The notes: generated by a model from the letters alone, not told the origin. DNA of 64,000 bases from Branchiostoma belcheri (GCF_001625305.1 NW_017804020.1:5214995-5278994), one strand, 5' to 3'; positions 1-21,819 are shown, counted from the stretch's first letter. A program made the numbers and translations.

Positions 1-1686
1 CAACAAAGTAATCCACATATATTGTACAGTGTTTTTTCAGAAATTTTCTTCGCTGTCAAATTTCATTCCGAGTAACCATTAAACAGCTCCTCACATAGTT
101 ACACAGTCACTCTTCACATTTCTAAGACTTTCACATTTTTCTTCTTCAAGGTTTAGTCTGAGCCATATCAGGTGTTAAGAATGATGTGCTACAGTAACAT
201 TTGGTCCACAAACAGGAGTAGAGGAAGGTCAGGAATGGATTATGTCAGTAAGTTCCAGAGAAAAACTGGTCACCCAAATCGTGAAGTGCCACCCAAACTG
301 CATGGGAACCCCATTTGGAGGTTCTACATGTCGACTACAACAAAACTCTTCCATACCGGTATGTATAAATAACCTTGTTTTGTAAGTTAAGACTTCTGCA
401 AGGTTTCCAAACTGTTGTTTCCATGGTAAAGACAAGAAGGCTGTTCCCAGGCAGGGTAAAAACAGAAAGTACATCTGATGAAGACTTCACCTGGAATGTT
501 TTAAAGTAGGTGCTAAACTGGAATCAGTAGAGGATTTTTCCCACCTAATTGTTGTGAGAACCGGAAATGCTGTGAAGTAGTTGGTCAATGCAGGGTTTGA
601 AATACATTCGCTCTACCTTAATTTTATTAGTTATCTGGCACATTGCAATTTTGAAACACCTTCTGCAACCATGAAAGACATTATTTTTGCCTAACAACAA
701 GACAAGTAGACTGTTATTTAACTTAATTATGTCTCATAAGTGTGAATTCTTATTACTCCACAAATTACAAGTTGGTGATTCTTGGAATGCAACCAAGCAA
801 ACTTTTCTGCAAGTTACAGGAGTGTAATATGAGCCCTGCTGTGGCACATCATTGTTAACAGGACTGACTTCAGGCCCGATCATCCCATCTTTGCCGCTGA
901 CCTCTAAGGCAACATTGACATTGACACAAGTAAGTACGCTTTTCCCAAGGAACCACACCGAGCAGGCTCTACTATTGGTACCTTGGACAGTTTCCATCTG
1001 ACCTTGGAACAGTATTTGCTGGTCACGCTTACGTCAATGAGAATCAACATAACAACATCAGAAAAATATGACCGCAATTTTCAGGACAGATGCTTACAAT
1101 GAGGCACCTGGACGCCACTGTACATTAGAGACAACGCGGGTTTGGTGCTGCTAGTTCTACAAACACAGGTCCAGGTTGGATCAACTTCATAACTTGTTTG
1201 TTGGGAGGTCTCAGAAGACAATATGCTTACATATTTTTCACTGATGAGGTACCTACAAGAGTTAAGTACCGGATGGGCTTATTTACAGGAAGACTACAAA
1301 ATGCATAACGTTTTGGCATCAATTCAGACAACATAAGAATTATAGAACTCAAGTAAGCCAAACATCAATTATCTATACAACATTGATATTTGATTGTTTG
1401 GATTGGAACATTGATTCCATTTAGGTTCTGAAAAAGTGAAAAATATGGACAATCGTCTTTAAATTAAAGCGGAAAATTAGAATAACAGAAAATTAATTCT
1501 ATTTTGGGCTTGGAAAACAAGGATGATAATAATATGTAATATTGTCTCTATAAGAGAACATAAGTTAATATGATTGCGGTGGATGGTTGGGACCCAACAA
1601 GCCAGTTACAAATTGCCGCCCCTGGGATGGAAAGTGAAAGTACAGGAGAAGTAATACAGGAGAAGGGACTCAGGAGCAGGTAGAGT
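1..1686 (-). other. 3' untranslated region and downstream flank of the G-alpha-i gene
   Basis: No convincing coding sequence is visible on either strand. The stretch follows the G-alpha-i stop codon at 1687 on the minus strand, so at least its upper part should be 3' UTR. A minus-strand AATAAA (TTTATT at 623-628) is a possible polyadenylation signal, which would give a UTR of about 1.06 kb. Nothing else is recognised. Confidence 0.5.
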
Positions 1687-11044
<9,358 letters not shown>

Positions 11045-11637
11045 CCCGACAGTCGACAACCAACGGCCTCACCAAGCGTTTTACACGGCACTAGGCCCTT
11101 CCCGAGTCCCCTAGACAACACGGCTCACGACGGAAATATGGAATGGAATCCCAGGCTGAACCCTGGCGTGTCTGTTACAGTTTTTAGGCGATTTTAGGTG
11201 ATAAAATCGTTGATAATCACGATATCACCACACCCGTTTGTCCATTCTCTCCGCTAGAATTACCGCGCGGCATGACGGGAAAAGCGCACAGGACCCGGAT
11301 GTACATTGGCAAAGAAGTCATTCAAGTTGTCCCAAATATTTAAACTACATAAATGATTTACTGGGAAATTAAGCCATTTTCTTACAGTACCAACACTTTT
11401 AACATTATTCAAAACTTCCCATATAACGGAATTGTAGAGATCAGTGATTTCTTTACCATTAATAAGGTGTCAACGTTAATATTCTGTTGCTTAACTAGCT
11501 AATTTCCATATTCAGGACAATTAAGAGACCACTTTGCTGTCCTGGTCGTCGAGTGTAGAGTGGGGGTGTGGGTCACAAACTAACTAACAAACAACAAACA
11601 AGCAAACAACAACAGTTCCCGGCTACTGCAGAGCGCC
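11045..11637. promoter_or_regulatory. Divergent promoter region between G-alpha-i and ACAD9
   Basis: The start codons of the minus-strand G-alpha-i gene (11044) and the plus-strand ACAD9 gene (11638) are 593 bp apart, head to head. The interval should hold both 5' UTRs and both core promoters. No clear TATA box is seen close to either start. Part of it is AT-rich (about 11330-11520) and codes for nothing visible. Confidence 0.6.
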
Positions 11638-14600
11638 ATGCTGAGCACGGGGAAGCTGCGGCCGACTCTGTGCCTGGTGCGGCGGCCGTGGTGTGTGTCT
11701 GCCGGCGGGTTCCACAGCTCGGGCCGCCGGCTCCACAACCCCGACGAGGTTGACCTGTTTGACTTTCGTTACACAACCCCCTTCGTGAAGAACCTCTTCG
11801 TCGGCAAGTTTATCCGGGTGAGCGCTCGAGACAAGCAGCTGGTTAGGCGTCCACACACCTGTAATATGTAATGTGATGCTATAGTATAGAAAGGTGTGGT
11901 GAGGGACTGGGGGTAGGGGGGGGGTGTCTGGGGAGAGGGGTAGCAACCTCACAAGTTTGTCATTGAGATTTAAATGAATTGATGACACACCTGTGACCCG
12001 TGCCACACCTGTGACCACATACACATGCACATACACTCATACACATACACATACAGAGTACACATACATATGTAGTACACAATTAATACACATACGCATA
12101 TGAAGTACACATACATGTAATACACATATGTAGTACACATACACATACACATACTAGTATGTAACGTTAGTACACATACACACACACAGTGACACACACA
12201 CACACATAATATGTAGTACACATACATACTGGTATACACATACACATACACACAAACATATGTACACACAAACACATATTCACATACACACCAGTGAGTT
12301 GACTTGTTGGTTCTAAATGTTGATTTGACTTATTTGTTATTTAGTGACAATTGTTGACTTGTTTGTTTGTTGTTTAGGAACAAGTGTTCCCATTCCCCAG
12401 ACTGAACCAACAGGACTATGACCAGCTGCAGCAGATGGTCGACCCAGTGGAGCGCTACTTCAAGGATGACGGTGGGTCTGGGTTCATAGTCTAGTTACCA
12501 AACCTCTTATAGCTCCTGAGTCCTACATCCTCTCCTATTTGTGGAGAGGATGTAGGACTCGGGAGCTATAATAGATTTGGTAACCAGGCTACTGAATTCA
12601 GGCATGTCTTTACGTTTGATAACCACAATTGTATATCATTAGCACAAGATTTTTTTACAGTACATGTAGTTGGATTTTAACTGTTGCCTCCTTTGTTGCT
12701 GTCTCTAGTGGACTCCAAACAGATCGACATGGATGCCAAGATCCCCCCGGACACTCTGCAGGGTCTGAAGGACCTCGGACTGTTTGGGATGCAGGTTCCT
12801 CTGGAGTATGGTACGTTTGATTGCTTGCTCAGTTTGTTGGGTGCCTGGCAGGCTAGGGGTTGGATGGTTGGTTGGTCAGTCATTTGATCTGTCAGAAGAT
12901 CTGACAAATGTAGTAAGATGCTCTTCCTTTGATGGTGACAAAAAAGTATTTGGAGTTGGGTCTGCAGGACCTTGGTGTGACAAATCATATGATTTCACTT
13001 CCCTATATAGGTGGGCTGGGCCTGTCCAACACCGAGTACGCTCGTCTGGGCGAGATCACGGCCATTGACGGAGCTATCGCCGTTACGCTGGCGGCACACC
13101 AGGCTATCGGACTGAAGGGCATCATGATCGCAGGGAACGAGGAGCAGAAGGCTAAGTACCTCCCAAAGCTGGCGACGGGAGAACACGTGGCGGCCTTTGC
13201 ACTGACAGAACCCACCAGGTGGGATCAATCAACTAATCAATGAATTTGTATCTGCTATAGATAATGTGTGAATTTCAGATGTAGAGTAGACTTTCTGCTT
13301 ATTTTTTCCTGCACAAAAGCACCATTCAAAACCTAACAAGTCTGTTGTTGGCAGTAATTTGCATTTTTGGTGGATTTTCACCCCAAAGGCAGGAACCTAA
13401 ATTTCAACAAGGAGAGAAACCCTAAAATCATTGAGTTAGGAAGATAGTACAGCTTTGTTTCATGCTGGACATGAATGTTAAGCTGTTTTGTTCCTCCTGC
13501 AGTGGAAGTGATGCTGCTTCGATCCAGACCCGAGGTACTCTGAGCAGCGACGGGAAGCATTTCCTGCTGAATGGCGGGAAGGTTTGTTTTCTTCCGATTG
13601 TTACAGGAAAGTGGAACTCAACAGGATGTAAGATGAGGTAGTAAATCTTACTGGTGAGATTTGGAAGTGTAGTACAAACTTGATTTCATAAAAACTTCAA
13701 ATATGATCCAGTGAGATTTGAGAAAATGATGTTTTCATACAGTCTGCTGATCATCAAGTACATTTACCAACAAACCTTGGCGGAGATACTGTGAGTTGTC
13801 CATTTTTGTCCCAACTTTTCCTGAACTGATTTTAATTTGTCCCCTCTTAGATCTGGATCTCAAATGGTGGCATCGCAGATGTCTTTACAGTGTTTGCCAA
13901 AACAGAGGTCGTGGACAGCAAGTCCGGTCAGGTGAAGGACAAGGTCACAGCGTTTATCGTGGAGCGTAGTTTCGGCGGGATCACCAGCGGGAAGCCTGAG
14001 GACAAGCTGGGGATTCGTGGTTCCAACAGTAGGTGGAACTACAAGTGAAACTTTACTGTACAGCCTTTCCAGCAGGATGTGCTGGCAAGAAGGAAAATAG
14101 CTTAGAAGTTTGAAAATATCCGGTGACTTGGATCAGTTTTTTCTTCTTGCTCCAGGCAGACCATGCCAGCATTGCTCTTCCAGAATAGCATTTTATATGT
14201 CTCAACTTATGTTTGTTTACTGGGTCTCCTCCATCTAACAGCACCACCTGTGTTCTGTAGCATGCACTGTGCACTTTGAAGACACTCCTGTTCCTGTGGA
14301 GAATGTCCTTGGAGAAGTTGGTGGAGGATTCAAGGTCGCGATGAACATCTTAAACGGCGGGCGGTTCAGCATGGGAAGTAGCGGAGCTGGGATTGTGAAG
14401 AAGCTGATTGGTTAGTGAAAACTGTTATGGAAATACTGAAATAATAAAGCATAAGAGATCTTTTTTTGGGGGGGGTTATTACATGCAGAGAAACACATCA
14501 TCGGGCACTTGTTTTTGTTTAGCTTCAACAATTGTCAGTGTGTAGATTCAGTTTCAGTGTGTCACTGACCCTGATGTGTGGCTTACATGTTGTTGGCTGT

Positions 14601-17380
14601 ACTACTGGTCCTGCTGTGCAGCTGACATGTTGACTGTTTCTGCCCTGTTCCAGAACAAACAGCAGAGCATGCCACAACTCGAGTGCAGTTTAACAAGAAG
14701 CTGATGGAGTTCCCACTCATTCAGGTAGGGGGTGTCACATATCCGTGTCAGTGGGAGGAAGCCCAGCAACGCTAGGTGTCCGTCACCCTTTCTCACATCA
14801 TATACTTGAAACACAGGATTAGTTTTTATGTGGGATGCAAAATGCTCAAGTTTGATTGACAGGAGAAGTAAATTTGATAGACAGAAGGTGTCTGTTTCAT
14901 GAAAAGAAAAAAAGATAATTTTGACAGAAGATATGTTTATTCCTGAGGTGATGTCAGTTTGATTGATAGAAGTTTGTTTGAAAGAAGATGTTTATTTGAT
15001 TAATAGGAGAAGTTTGCGGACATGGCGTTACGAGCCTATGCCATGGAGAGTATGGCTTACCTGACAGCAGGCATCATGGACCGCTGGCCAGGCGGGAACC
15101 ACGACTGCTCTGTGGAGGCTGCCATGGTCAAGGTCAGTCAAGTCTCAAGGGCAAATAAAACTGCTGAAATCAGATAATGGTAAATGCCAAACTGTTCAAG
15201 ATCAGATAACTGTCAAGTCAAATACAAATTGTCCAAGGTCAGATTACTGACATATGGTCACATTGTAGTTCAAAGTGCATGAAGTGATGTTTTTCCACCA
15301 CAGCCGCATTCCTTGTACATGTACATCCAACAGTCTTTAAGTACTGAAGATAAGATACTTGATGGTCAAACAGAGCTTACCTTGTGTGATCTCCATGGTA
15401 ACTCCATGTTGTCTCCATGGTAACAGGTGTACAGTTCGGAGAGTGTGTGGAGCAGTGTGAGCGAGGCCCTGCAGGTTCTGGGTGGACTGGGCTACATGAA
15501 GGAGTACCCGTACGAGCGCTACCTGCGAGATGCACGCATCCTCATGATATTTGAGGTAAGCAGTTTGTGACAACCTGAAGTTTGAAATGGTTGTACATGG
15601 TTATGTGGCTAGCAAGTCAGGCCAAATAAGTGCATGCAGATATCATTCATAAGAAAATGGCGGCCTTCCTGAGTATTTTTTGATGATGGTGATGATGATG
15701 ACAGTAGTTTTCATATTTGTTCATTTGCTTACGCAGGGGACCAATGAAATCCTTCGTCTCTACATTGCCTTGGTGGGAATGAAGTTTGCTGGGGACATAC
15801 TGAAGGAGAAACTCAAGTGAGCAGTTGAAGACTCCTATACATTCTTCAAATGTTGTAGAAGTGTACGTAGAGGGCATTTTGTACAGTAGATATCGTAATT
15901 TTTACACAGCTTGAAATGATGTGCTCCCTGCAGTACTCATCCGTGCTGCTAGAGGGGACCTTACAGAACAGTATCACTTATGATGTGCCACCTGTGTTCT
16001 AATATTATACTCATATCCCAGGGAGCTGAAGCGTGGAAACTTGGGCCTGATTCTCCAGACCATGCGCCGGCGATGGGGCCCAGGGTTTGGGCTGGGACCG
16101 AGTCTGGGGTTTGTGTCAGAGGATCGCTTCATCGGGGACGGCTTCAAGGCACATCCCAGCCTCACGGTGAGCTCTGTCCTGCCGCTTGTGTTTTTCAAAT
16201 TTTGAAGTTCTGTATATTGGTGTCATAGATGCCAAACATTGTATTGACAGTAACATTGATACTTTACATCTGTCCTCAGGCTGGAGCAAAGCTGCTAGAG
16301 GAGAATGTGAACACAATGGGGGCTCTGACAGAAACCCTGCTGTCCAGGCATGGCAAGGTAAGATATGCCCTGGTGGGGGGTTGAATCTGAAGAGGTTAGT
16401 GTATGTGCTTTCATAGGGGGTTAATGTATGTGCTTGTGACTCTTTTGTCCCGGCACGACAAGGTAAGACTGTGAACTGGAAAAGAAAGAAATCCGTCAGT
16501 AAAAGTAATTCTTTTACATTTTGACTGTCAGAACACAGGTGTAGATTCCAGTTATTCAAGAAGAAGTTACCACATTGTATATCCATTGACCAGCCAGTTT
16601 CAATCCCATCCAGGGCATCATGGAGGAGCAACTGGTACTGAAGCGAGTGGCGGACATCACCACTAACCTGTACGCCATGACAGCAGTCGTCTCTCGTGCC
16701 AGCAAGGCGGCCATCTCGGGACTCCCCAACTATGACCACGAGGTACTCCGCTAGCACTCATAGTGACTAGTCAGTGGTGGACAGCTGCCAAGTGTTATTG
16801 CATCTAGTGATGGGCATGAGTCTTAATGGCTTTTTATATCTTTGTGTTATTTCACAGGTCCTGATGGCCAACACCTTCTGCCAGAAAAGCTACAATGCAA
16901 ACATGCAGATGTTTGACGACTTGAGCAGAGGTAAGGCATTGGTCCAAGGAAATAAAGGAAGCTGAGTTTTTGTGTGAAAATATCAATCACCATCAGCCAA
17001 CATGTCACACATTTGGCACATTTGCTCCTGACCACCCCCAACCAAGGTCGCAGTTGGTTGGGAGTAGTATCCATCCTATTCTAGCTTCAATTCACTCCTT
17101 TGATTTTTCAAAATTCATTATATTTCAGTAATAATATTTGTAGCACCTTGCTGACCACCTCCTAAACACCTTCCTGACCTACATGTATCTCCCTATTGGC
17201 TATATGTAATGAGGCTCAACTAATGTTGCCATTTGGCCTTTTGTCTTACCAGAAAACACAGATGCAGCTGTGCAGAAAATTGGAAAAGACATCCTGAAGG
17301 CTGGGAGTTACATTGCTGCACACCCGCTCGACAGAACACACGACTTCGACAACATCGATGTGGTACCACCCCGGCGGTAA
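11638..17380 (+). CDS. ACAD9: Mitochondrial acyl-CoA dehydrogenase, ACAD9 type (16 exons, 649 aa)
   Basis: This is an FAD-dependent acyl-CoA dehydrogenase of the VLCAD/ACAD9 subfamily. Vertebrate ACAD9 also serves as a respiratory complex I assembly factor at the inner membrane. Exons: 11638-11817, 12378-12471, 12709-12810, 13011-13218, 13503-13581, 13851-14028, 14261-14410, 14654-14724, 15007-15132, 15427-15555, 15737-15816, 16022-16166, 16280-16357, 16614-16742, 16858-16930, 17253-17380, total 1950 nt. The Arg-rich, acid-poor first 30 residues look like a mitochondrial presequence. [39 protein letters not shown] and GGRFSMGS are family landmarks. The catalytic-base Glu is in FEGTNEI, at the exon 10/11 junction. 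The extra C-terminal domain ends in [11 protein letters not shown], typical of ACAD9. Length compares with 621 aa in human. VLCAD is the alternative, but the C-terminal region favours ACAD9. Confidence 0.95.
12010..12290. repeat. Degenerate ACACAT/CA-rich microsatellite in ACAD9 intron 1
   Basis: This is a long run of interrupted cacata/acacatac repeats, with no coding content. It makes spurious low-complexity reading frames on the minus strand. Confidence 0.85.
12487..12591. mobile_element. 105-bp hairpin (MITE-like) element in ACAD9 intron 2
   Basis: The two halves are near-perfect inverted copies of about 50 bp. The left arm starts TAGTCTAGTTACCAAA; the reverse complement of the right arm starts TAGCCTGGTTACCAAA. 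The loop is only a few bases. Terminal TA dinucleotides at both ends could be the target duplication. No coding capacity. The transcribed copy would form a strong stem in the pre-mRNA. Confidence 0.8.
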
Positions 17381-17677
17381 CGGGGGCAAAATTCTTTCTG
17401 CAACAAGGCTTCCTTAGGTCTGCCATTGTCACTGGATTAGTGATTCCTTGTTTTGAATTTGGCAATGGACAAAGCATTTTAAGCATATCAACTAAGCCTA
17501 AGTTTATACATGTATATAAACAAATTCAGAACTGAAATTAGAAAACAAGGGATTCAGACCTGAGGTGAGAACAGCTTGTACACAGTATCAGTGTCCATGT
17601 ATTTATTCCATGAAGTTATTAAAGAATTTACGTACAGGGGTAATGAGTGCCTTGTTGGTTTGTAGTGTTTTTGTACA

Positions 17678-17683
17678 AATAAA
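17678..17683 (+). terminator. Probable ACAD9 polyadenylation signal
   Basis: AATAAA lies about 300 bp after the ACAD9 stop codon (17378-17380), in sequence with no other coding content. Confidence 0.55.
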
Positions 17684-17968
17684 CAAAACTCAATACAATA
17701 CTAGTATCTGTATTCTGTCTCAGTTCAATTTTAGATATAGGAAGGCTTATAGTTGGCAAAGATGCTACACCGTAGCCCAGAATGTCTTCTTTAGCTCTTA
17801 TCTCTCTATGTTCGTTTCCGCTTCTCGCAAATAGATATTAAGCAGATGTACTATGCAGCATACAGAGTGTTTTCACACGACCAACATGAGAATAGATAGA
17901 AGAATACACGAAATGCCAAAGGTTCCTAACTTGTATCTCATGATCTTTTTCTGGAGTGAAGTACAAAG

Positions 17969-18363
17969 TAATAGACCCATTCGACTTTCACGGATCACAT
18001 AAAATGCCTACGTCACAGGGTGGACATTTCAAAAGAACGCTGTTCTAAATCACGGAAATCGAAAGCAGTTTGCACTCGCGGTGCCCCCCCTTGCAGATCT
18101 CTATTTAATACTAAAAGGTAGGTAAAAGTGTCTTTTTTCGGCAATATATGCCGAAATGACAGGAAAACAAACACCAACTTTGTATGGTGGCATTCCATGC
18201 ACAATGTAAGGTTATTTTGTTCTGTGACGTATGCAGTTTATGCGATCCGTGAAAGGAACTATTCGAAATGTCCCCCCCCCCTCGTGACGTAGTTTCTATT
18301 CAAAATGTCCCCCCAGTGATGTAAGCAGTTTATGCGATCCGTGAAAGATGAATGGGTCTATTA
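17969..18363. mobile_element. 395-bp TA-flanked terminal-inverted-repeat element (MITE)
   Basis: The left end reads TAATAGACCCATTC followed by GACTTTCACGGATC. The right end is its inverse, ending GATGAATGGGTCTATTA. The inverted termini run about 45 bp with a few mismatches, and TA sits at both borders, as in Tc1/mariner-type target duplications. Inside, the subterminal block containing TTTATGCGATCCGTGAAAG occurs twice in direct orientation (about 18235 and 18329), each near a C-homopolymer following AAATGTCC. No transposase reading frame is present, so it is non-autonomous. Confidence 0.85.
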
Positions 18364-19268
18364 AGCTACTGCCCCAACTGTCAACATCATGGTTCTGACT
18401 TTCAGCTCTTCCCAACATACCAGAGTCTTGCCCTCCTGAACAGAGGGGTCATGGTATGTGCCCTTGTGTCTATGCAAATGGTGTTTTTGACAAAACGAAC
18501 TGCGCAGTTAGAGGGTGTGACATTCAGGCAAGACACAGGTGCCACTTCCTTGACTATTTTTCCGACCAGGTGCACACTTGTAAGTCAGTCTGTAGGATTA
18601 ACTTGTACATTTCTTCAGGACACTGTCTCTGGGTAAGTCTTCATCTTTGCCTTATGTTTGGTACTCTTCTGCTTGTAAACAAGCTGAATTATGCACCAAG
18701 ACACCAACATACTAAACATATGTAGTGGATTTATATGAATGTCTGTGACATTTCTGCCAGAAATTAGCACTTTAAAGTGACAACTAGTTTAATATGTTTT
18801 TAATAGTTTTAATTTAAGAAAAAAATTTTTTCTACTCATTTCCTGGTCAGGAAGGCTTGTATATGGATGTATGGAAGGAAGTAAGACTACAAAAGTTGAT
18901 ACCAACTAACACAAAGACAAGCAAGATACAATTAAGATTTTTCAGGTGCAATTTATATTGCTTTGAGTTATAAAGCTGCGAGTTACATGCAATAAAGGAA
19001 CAGCTACTCTGAGCATAAACTTGTGTCTTACATTGCAGGGGCGTTACAGTACAAGAAGAGAGGTCAAGATTTTCTGTTGAGTGTAAACTTCACAGGTACA
19101 TTTTTCTTTTCAGTAATATTTGACCTAATGTTTTGTAAACTTAGTGTGAATGCATGTACTGTATATTGTGTAGAAGTCTCAGTACTAATGAAGATGTAAA
19201 TGAAACCAAGCCTCAGGGTCTCACCAGTGTTTTTGCTCTTACTCCTGAATCAGGGCACAGAGAACAGC
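18364..19268 (+). other. Upstream region of the LRR receptor gene
   Basis: No recognised coding exon. A possible splice acceptor (cag at 19251-19253) lies just upstream of the LRR start codon, so part of this may be a 5' UTR intron. A cysteine-rich open stretch at about 18456-18720 lacks family similarity and is not called. Confidence 0.4.
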
Positions 19269-20813
19269 ATGGGAGAACAGCTTCCAGGGATGCTGCTGTC
19301 CCTTCTGATCATCCTGAAGGTGTCTGGATCAACAGCAGCTTCCTGCAGCCTTACACAAGTTACAGGTTCTTTAACTGCTAACTGCAGCAGCCAGGGCCTC
19401 ACCAGTGTTCCTCAGAACCTGCCAACAGGTGTCACTCACCTATATTTGCAGAATAATCTAATCACAAAATTAAATCAGTCTGATTTCTCACAGTATGGGA
19501 ACTTGACAAATCTGGATCTAGGAAACAATGAGATCAGTGAAATTCAGGCTGGAACATTCTATCCTACACCAGAACTGAGAACATTGTCCCTGTCTCATAA
19601 TAAGTTAATGAGCCTCAGATCTGAAATGTTTGCAGGGCTGGGAATTCTGGACTCTCTTTATCTAGACAATAACGAAATCGGTGACATTCGGGCTGGAACT
19701 TTCAATGAAACATCAGGACTAGGAACCTTGCATCTACAGCACAATAGGATTACAGTCCTAAAAGCTGACATATTTGCAAAACTATCAACAATCTCTACTG
19801 TAAACATTTCCAACAACCCTTGGCAGTGTGACTGCAACATGGTTTCCTTCAGGCAAAAGATGAAAGGGTCATATCTATTTGAAGACCAAATCACATGTGA
19901 AGGACACAGAGGGCAAAAGCTCAAAGATATTAGTCCTGAAAATCTGCAGTCAGACTGTGAAAAACCAACCATGCAGTCCGAAGACCAATGGAATGTGCCT
20001 ACAGCTGGTAACCATGGCTTTATAGTGGGATTTATTAGTGGGAATTCTGACATATTTTCCCCACCTGTTCTTGTTGGCATTGCAAGTGCCATTTTTACAC
20101 TAGTTATTGCAGTGATTGTTCTCACAATCTGGTACAAGAGACGCTCCAGAAATATTAAAAAAAGCTCAGATCCTAGAGTTTTCTACAACACTGCCAATGT
20201 CACAGCCAGAGCTCATAACAAAACAAGGCATGGTGACCTTGGGGCAGACGAAGAGGAGTATGACTATGTAGACACTCTGTCACAAAGATCACATACAGGT
20301 ACAACCCTCAGAGGGCGTCTTAGCAGGTTCGAAGATGAATATGATGTTATACCACCTTCCCTTCCACCAAGAAACCCGACAGGTCTATCAGCTGCTGGCC
20401 AGAATGGGTCAGCAGCTCTACATGGTGCTGATGCTCCATGGGGAGTCATGGATAAGGATAAATGTGAAACTGTAAACAATGATTCTCAGTTCAACAAATA
20501 TGGAAACAGCAATGTGATAGCAGCTGCTCAAGATGCTGAAACAGATGTACATATAATCATGCATGAAGATGATTACTTGTCTTTTGTCATTACTGAAAAA
20601 TACAAGCCACAGCCCAACAAGAACAGCCAAATAACTGCAGCTGCTGAGGATTATGTAGCTTCCCAACAGGGGATGAGTCATGAGAATGATGTTGAGTCAG
20701 CTGAAAACCAGACACAGGCTGACTGCCAGAATGAACCAGCAGCTGTCCTTGGTGCTGAGAAGCATGTCCAGTACTGGGGTGAATGGTATGAACTTGGATG
20801 TAGGAAGTTGTAA
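19269..20813 (+). CDS. Leucine-rich-repeat single-pass transmembrane receptor (514 aa, one coding exon)
   Basis: This is a type I membrane protein with an extracellular LRR domain and a signalling-type tail. ATG 19269 is chosen because a signal peptide follows at once (hydrophobic core LLSLLIILKVSG, residues 11-20). Upstream in-frame ATG 19200 would bury it behind a polar extension. An LRRNT cap lies at about 26-55, then about five LRRs (LYLQNNLITKL, LDLGNNEISEI, LSLSHNKLMSL, LYLDNNEIGDI, LHLQHNRITVL), then an LRRCT cap (NPWQCDC... to Cys230). The transmembrane segment is 267-289, with a KRRSR stop-transfer. The tail has tyrosines in acidic settings (EEEYDYVD, DEYDVI, EDDYLSF) and a class II SH3 ligand PPSLPPR (362-368). 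Five N-glycosylation sequons (N38, N69, N78, N146, N179) lie outside. Amphioxus has a very large LRR receptor repertoire; no specific ortholog is claimed. It may act in adhesion or immune recognition. Confidence 0.9.
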   Translation: MGEQLPGMLLSLLIILKVSGSTAASCSLTQVTGSLTANCSSQGLTSVPQNLPTGVTHLYLQNNLITKLNQSDFSQYGNLTNLDLGNNEISEIQAGTFYPTPELRTLSLSHNKLMSLRSEMFAGLGILDSLYLDNNEIGDIRAGTFNETSGLGTLHLQHNRITVLKADIFAKLSTISTVNISNNPWQCDCNMVSFRQKMKGSYLFEDQITCEGHRGQKLKDISPENLQSDCEKPTMQSEDQWNVPTAGNHGFIVGFISGNSDIFSPPVLVGIASAIFTLVIAVIVLTIWYKRRSRNIKKSSDPRVFYNTANVTARAHNKTRHGDLGADEEEYDYVDTLSQRSHTGTTLRGRLSRFEDEYDVIPPSLPPRNPTGLSAAGQNGSAALHGADAPWGVMDKDKCETVNNDSQFNKYGNSNVIAAAQDAETDVHIIMHEDDYLSFVITEKYKPQPNKNSQITAAAEDYVASQQGMSHENDVESAENQTQADCQNEPAAVLGAEKHVQYWGEWYELGCRKL

Positions 20814-21459
20814 TAAGTTGTATGAAGTTAGAACTAAGAACAATGTGATCGGCAGGATGTGACGCTGACGTGGCCATATGACTTGGGCACTGACTATTAA
20901 TCAAGTGTGCTAATCAAGAACTGATGTAAATAAGGGCACGTACGTGACATTGCAAGCTACGGGTGCAGGGAAGAGCTAAACAAATCTGCTGATATTTCAA
21001 AAGGAAACCCTTGAGGAGCAGCATACCTACACATCCCTCCTGAACAATCTATGATTCCCCTCCAAAGTTTTCCCGGAAGAAAACCAGACCCAAAACAGCT
21101 GTGGGAACAAGACTTGTAAATGTGAGCACAATGCATAACTTTAAAAATTTTGTGGTGTTGCATATTGAATGACATCATTCCAAAAAGACTTTAATTTTGT
21201 GCTTTGTATTAAAATCAAGGACTCTAACTTCTCTCTAAGTACAACTGACATTTTAAAGCAACCTTTGTAATACATGTATCATGTTACTCCAGTCAATTAA
21301 ACAAGAGTTATGAGGAATTATGAGGAACAAATTAAAGTATTTCAAGGAGATTAGATGTCTGACATCTTGAAAGATGTACACAGATCTTTTGGGGCATGTC
21401 AGAAATTTTGAGAATTCTTTATGAAATTGTGTGGTACAGCTGTGTGACTTTGTTATCTG

Positions 21460-21465
21460 AATAAA
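21460..21465 (+). terminator. Polyadenylation signal of the LRR receptor gene
   Basis: AATAAA follows the stop codon (20811-20813) by about 650 bp of AT-rich sequence without coding features, consistent with a 3' UTR of that size. Confidence 0.6.
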
Positions 21466-21819
21466 GACATTTAGGATGGATTATTTCTTGCAACATGTGC
21501 GTGTATAGTGTACGCTTTGCAGAGCTGATGTGTTACTGTATGTCATGATAAGACGATCATATGTAGATGAGCCATTTTAAAGGGCAAACAAAATCTTGTT
21601 CCAAATGTCATAAAACTACTTAATTCTGCTCAATAAAACAAACCACACAAAGATTCACTCTGAGACTCATACCTAGGATTTCCAGTTTAAAGAGCAATAA
21701 ATGTAATTCATGCAATCATTGGCAATTCGGTTCTCCCGAAGCCCATTAGTGGTTACTAGCCACCAAGTGTAGAAACGTCCACCCACTGAAAGCTTGCACT
21801 CATACAGGTTAACCATATA

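Noticed and set aside
16116..16757. 213-aa minus-strand open frame
   Set aside because: Overlaps several ACAD9 exons and introns in antisense; no family resemblance.
18456..18725. Cysteine-rich plus-strand open stretch upstream of the LRR gene
   Set aside because: No recognisable domain spacing and no clear splice signals joining it to the LRR exon.
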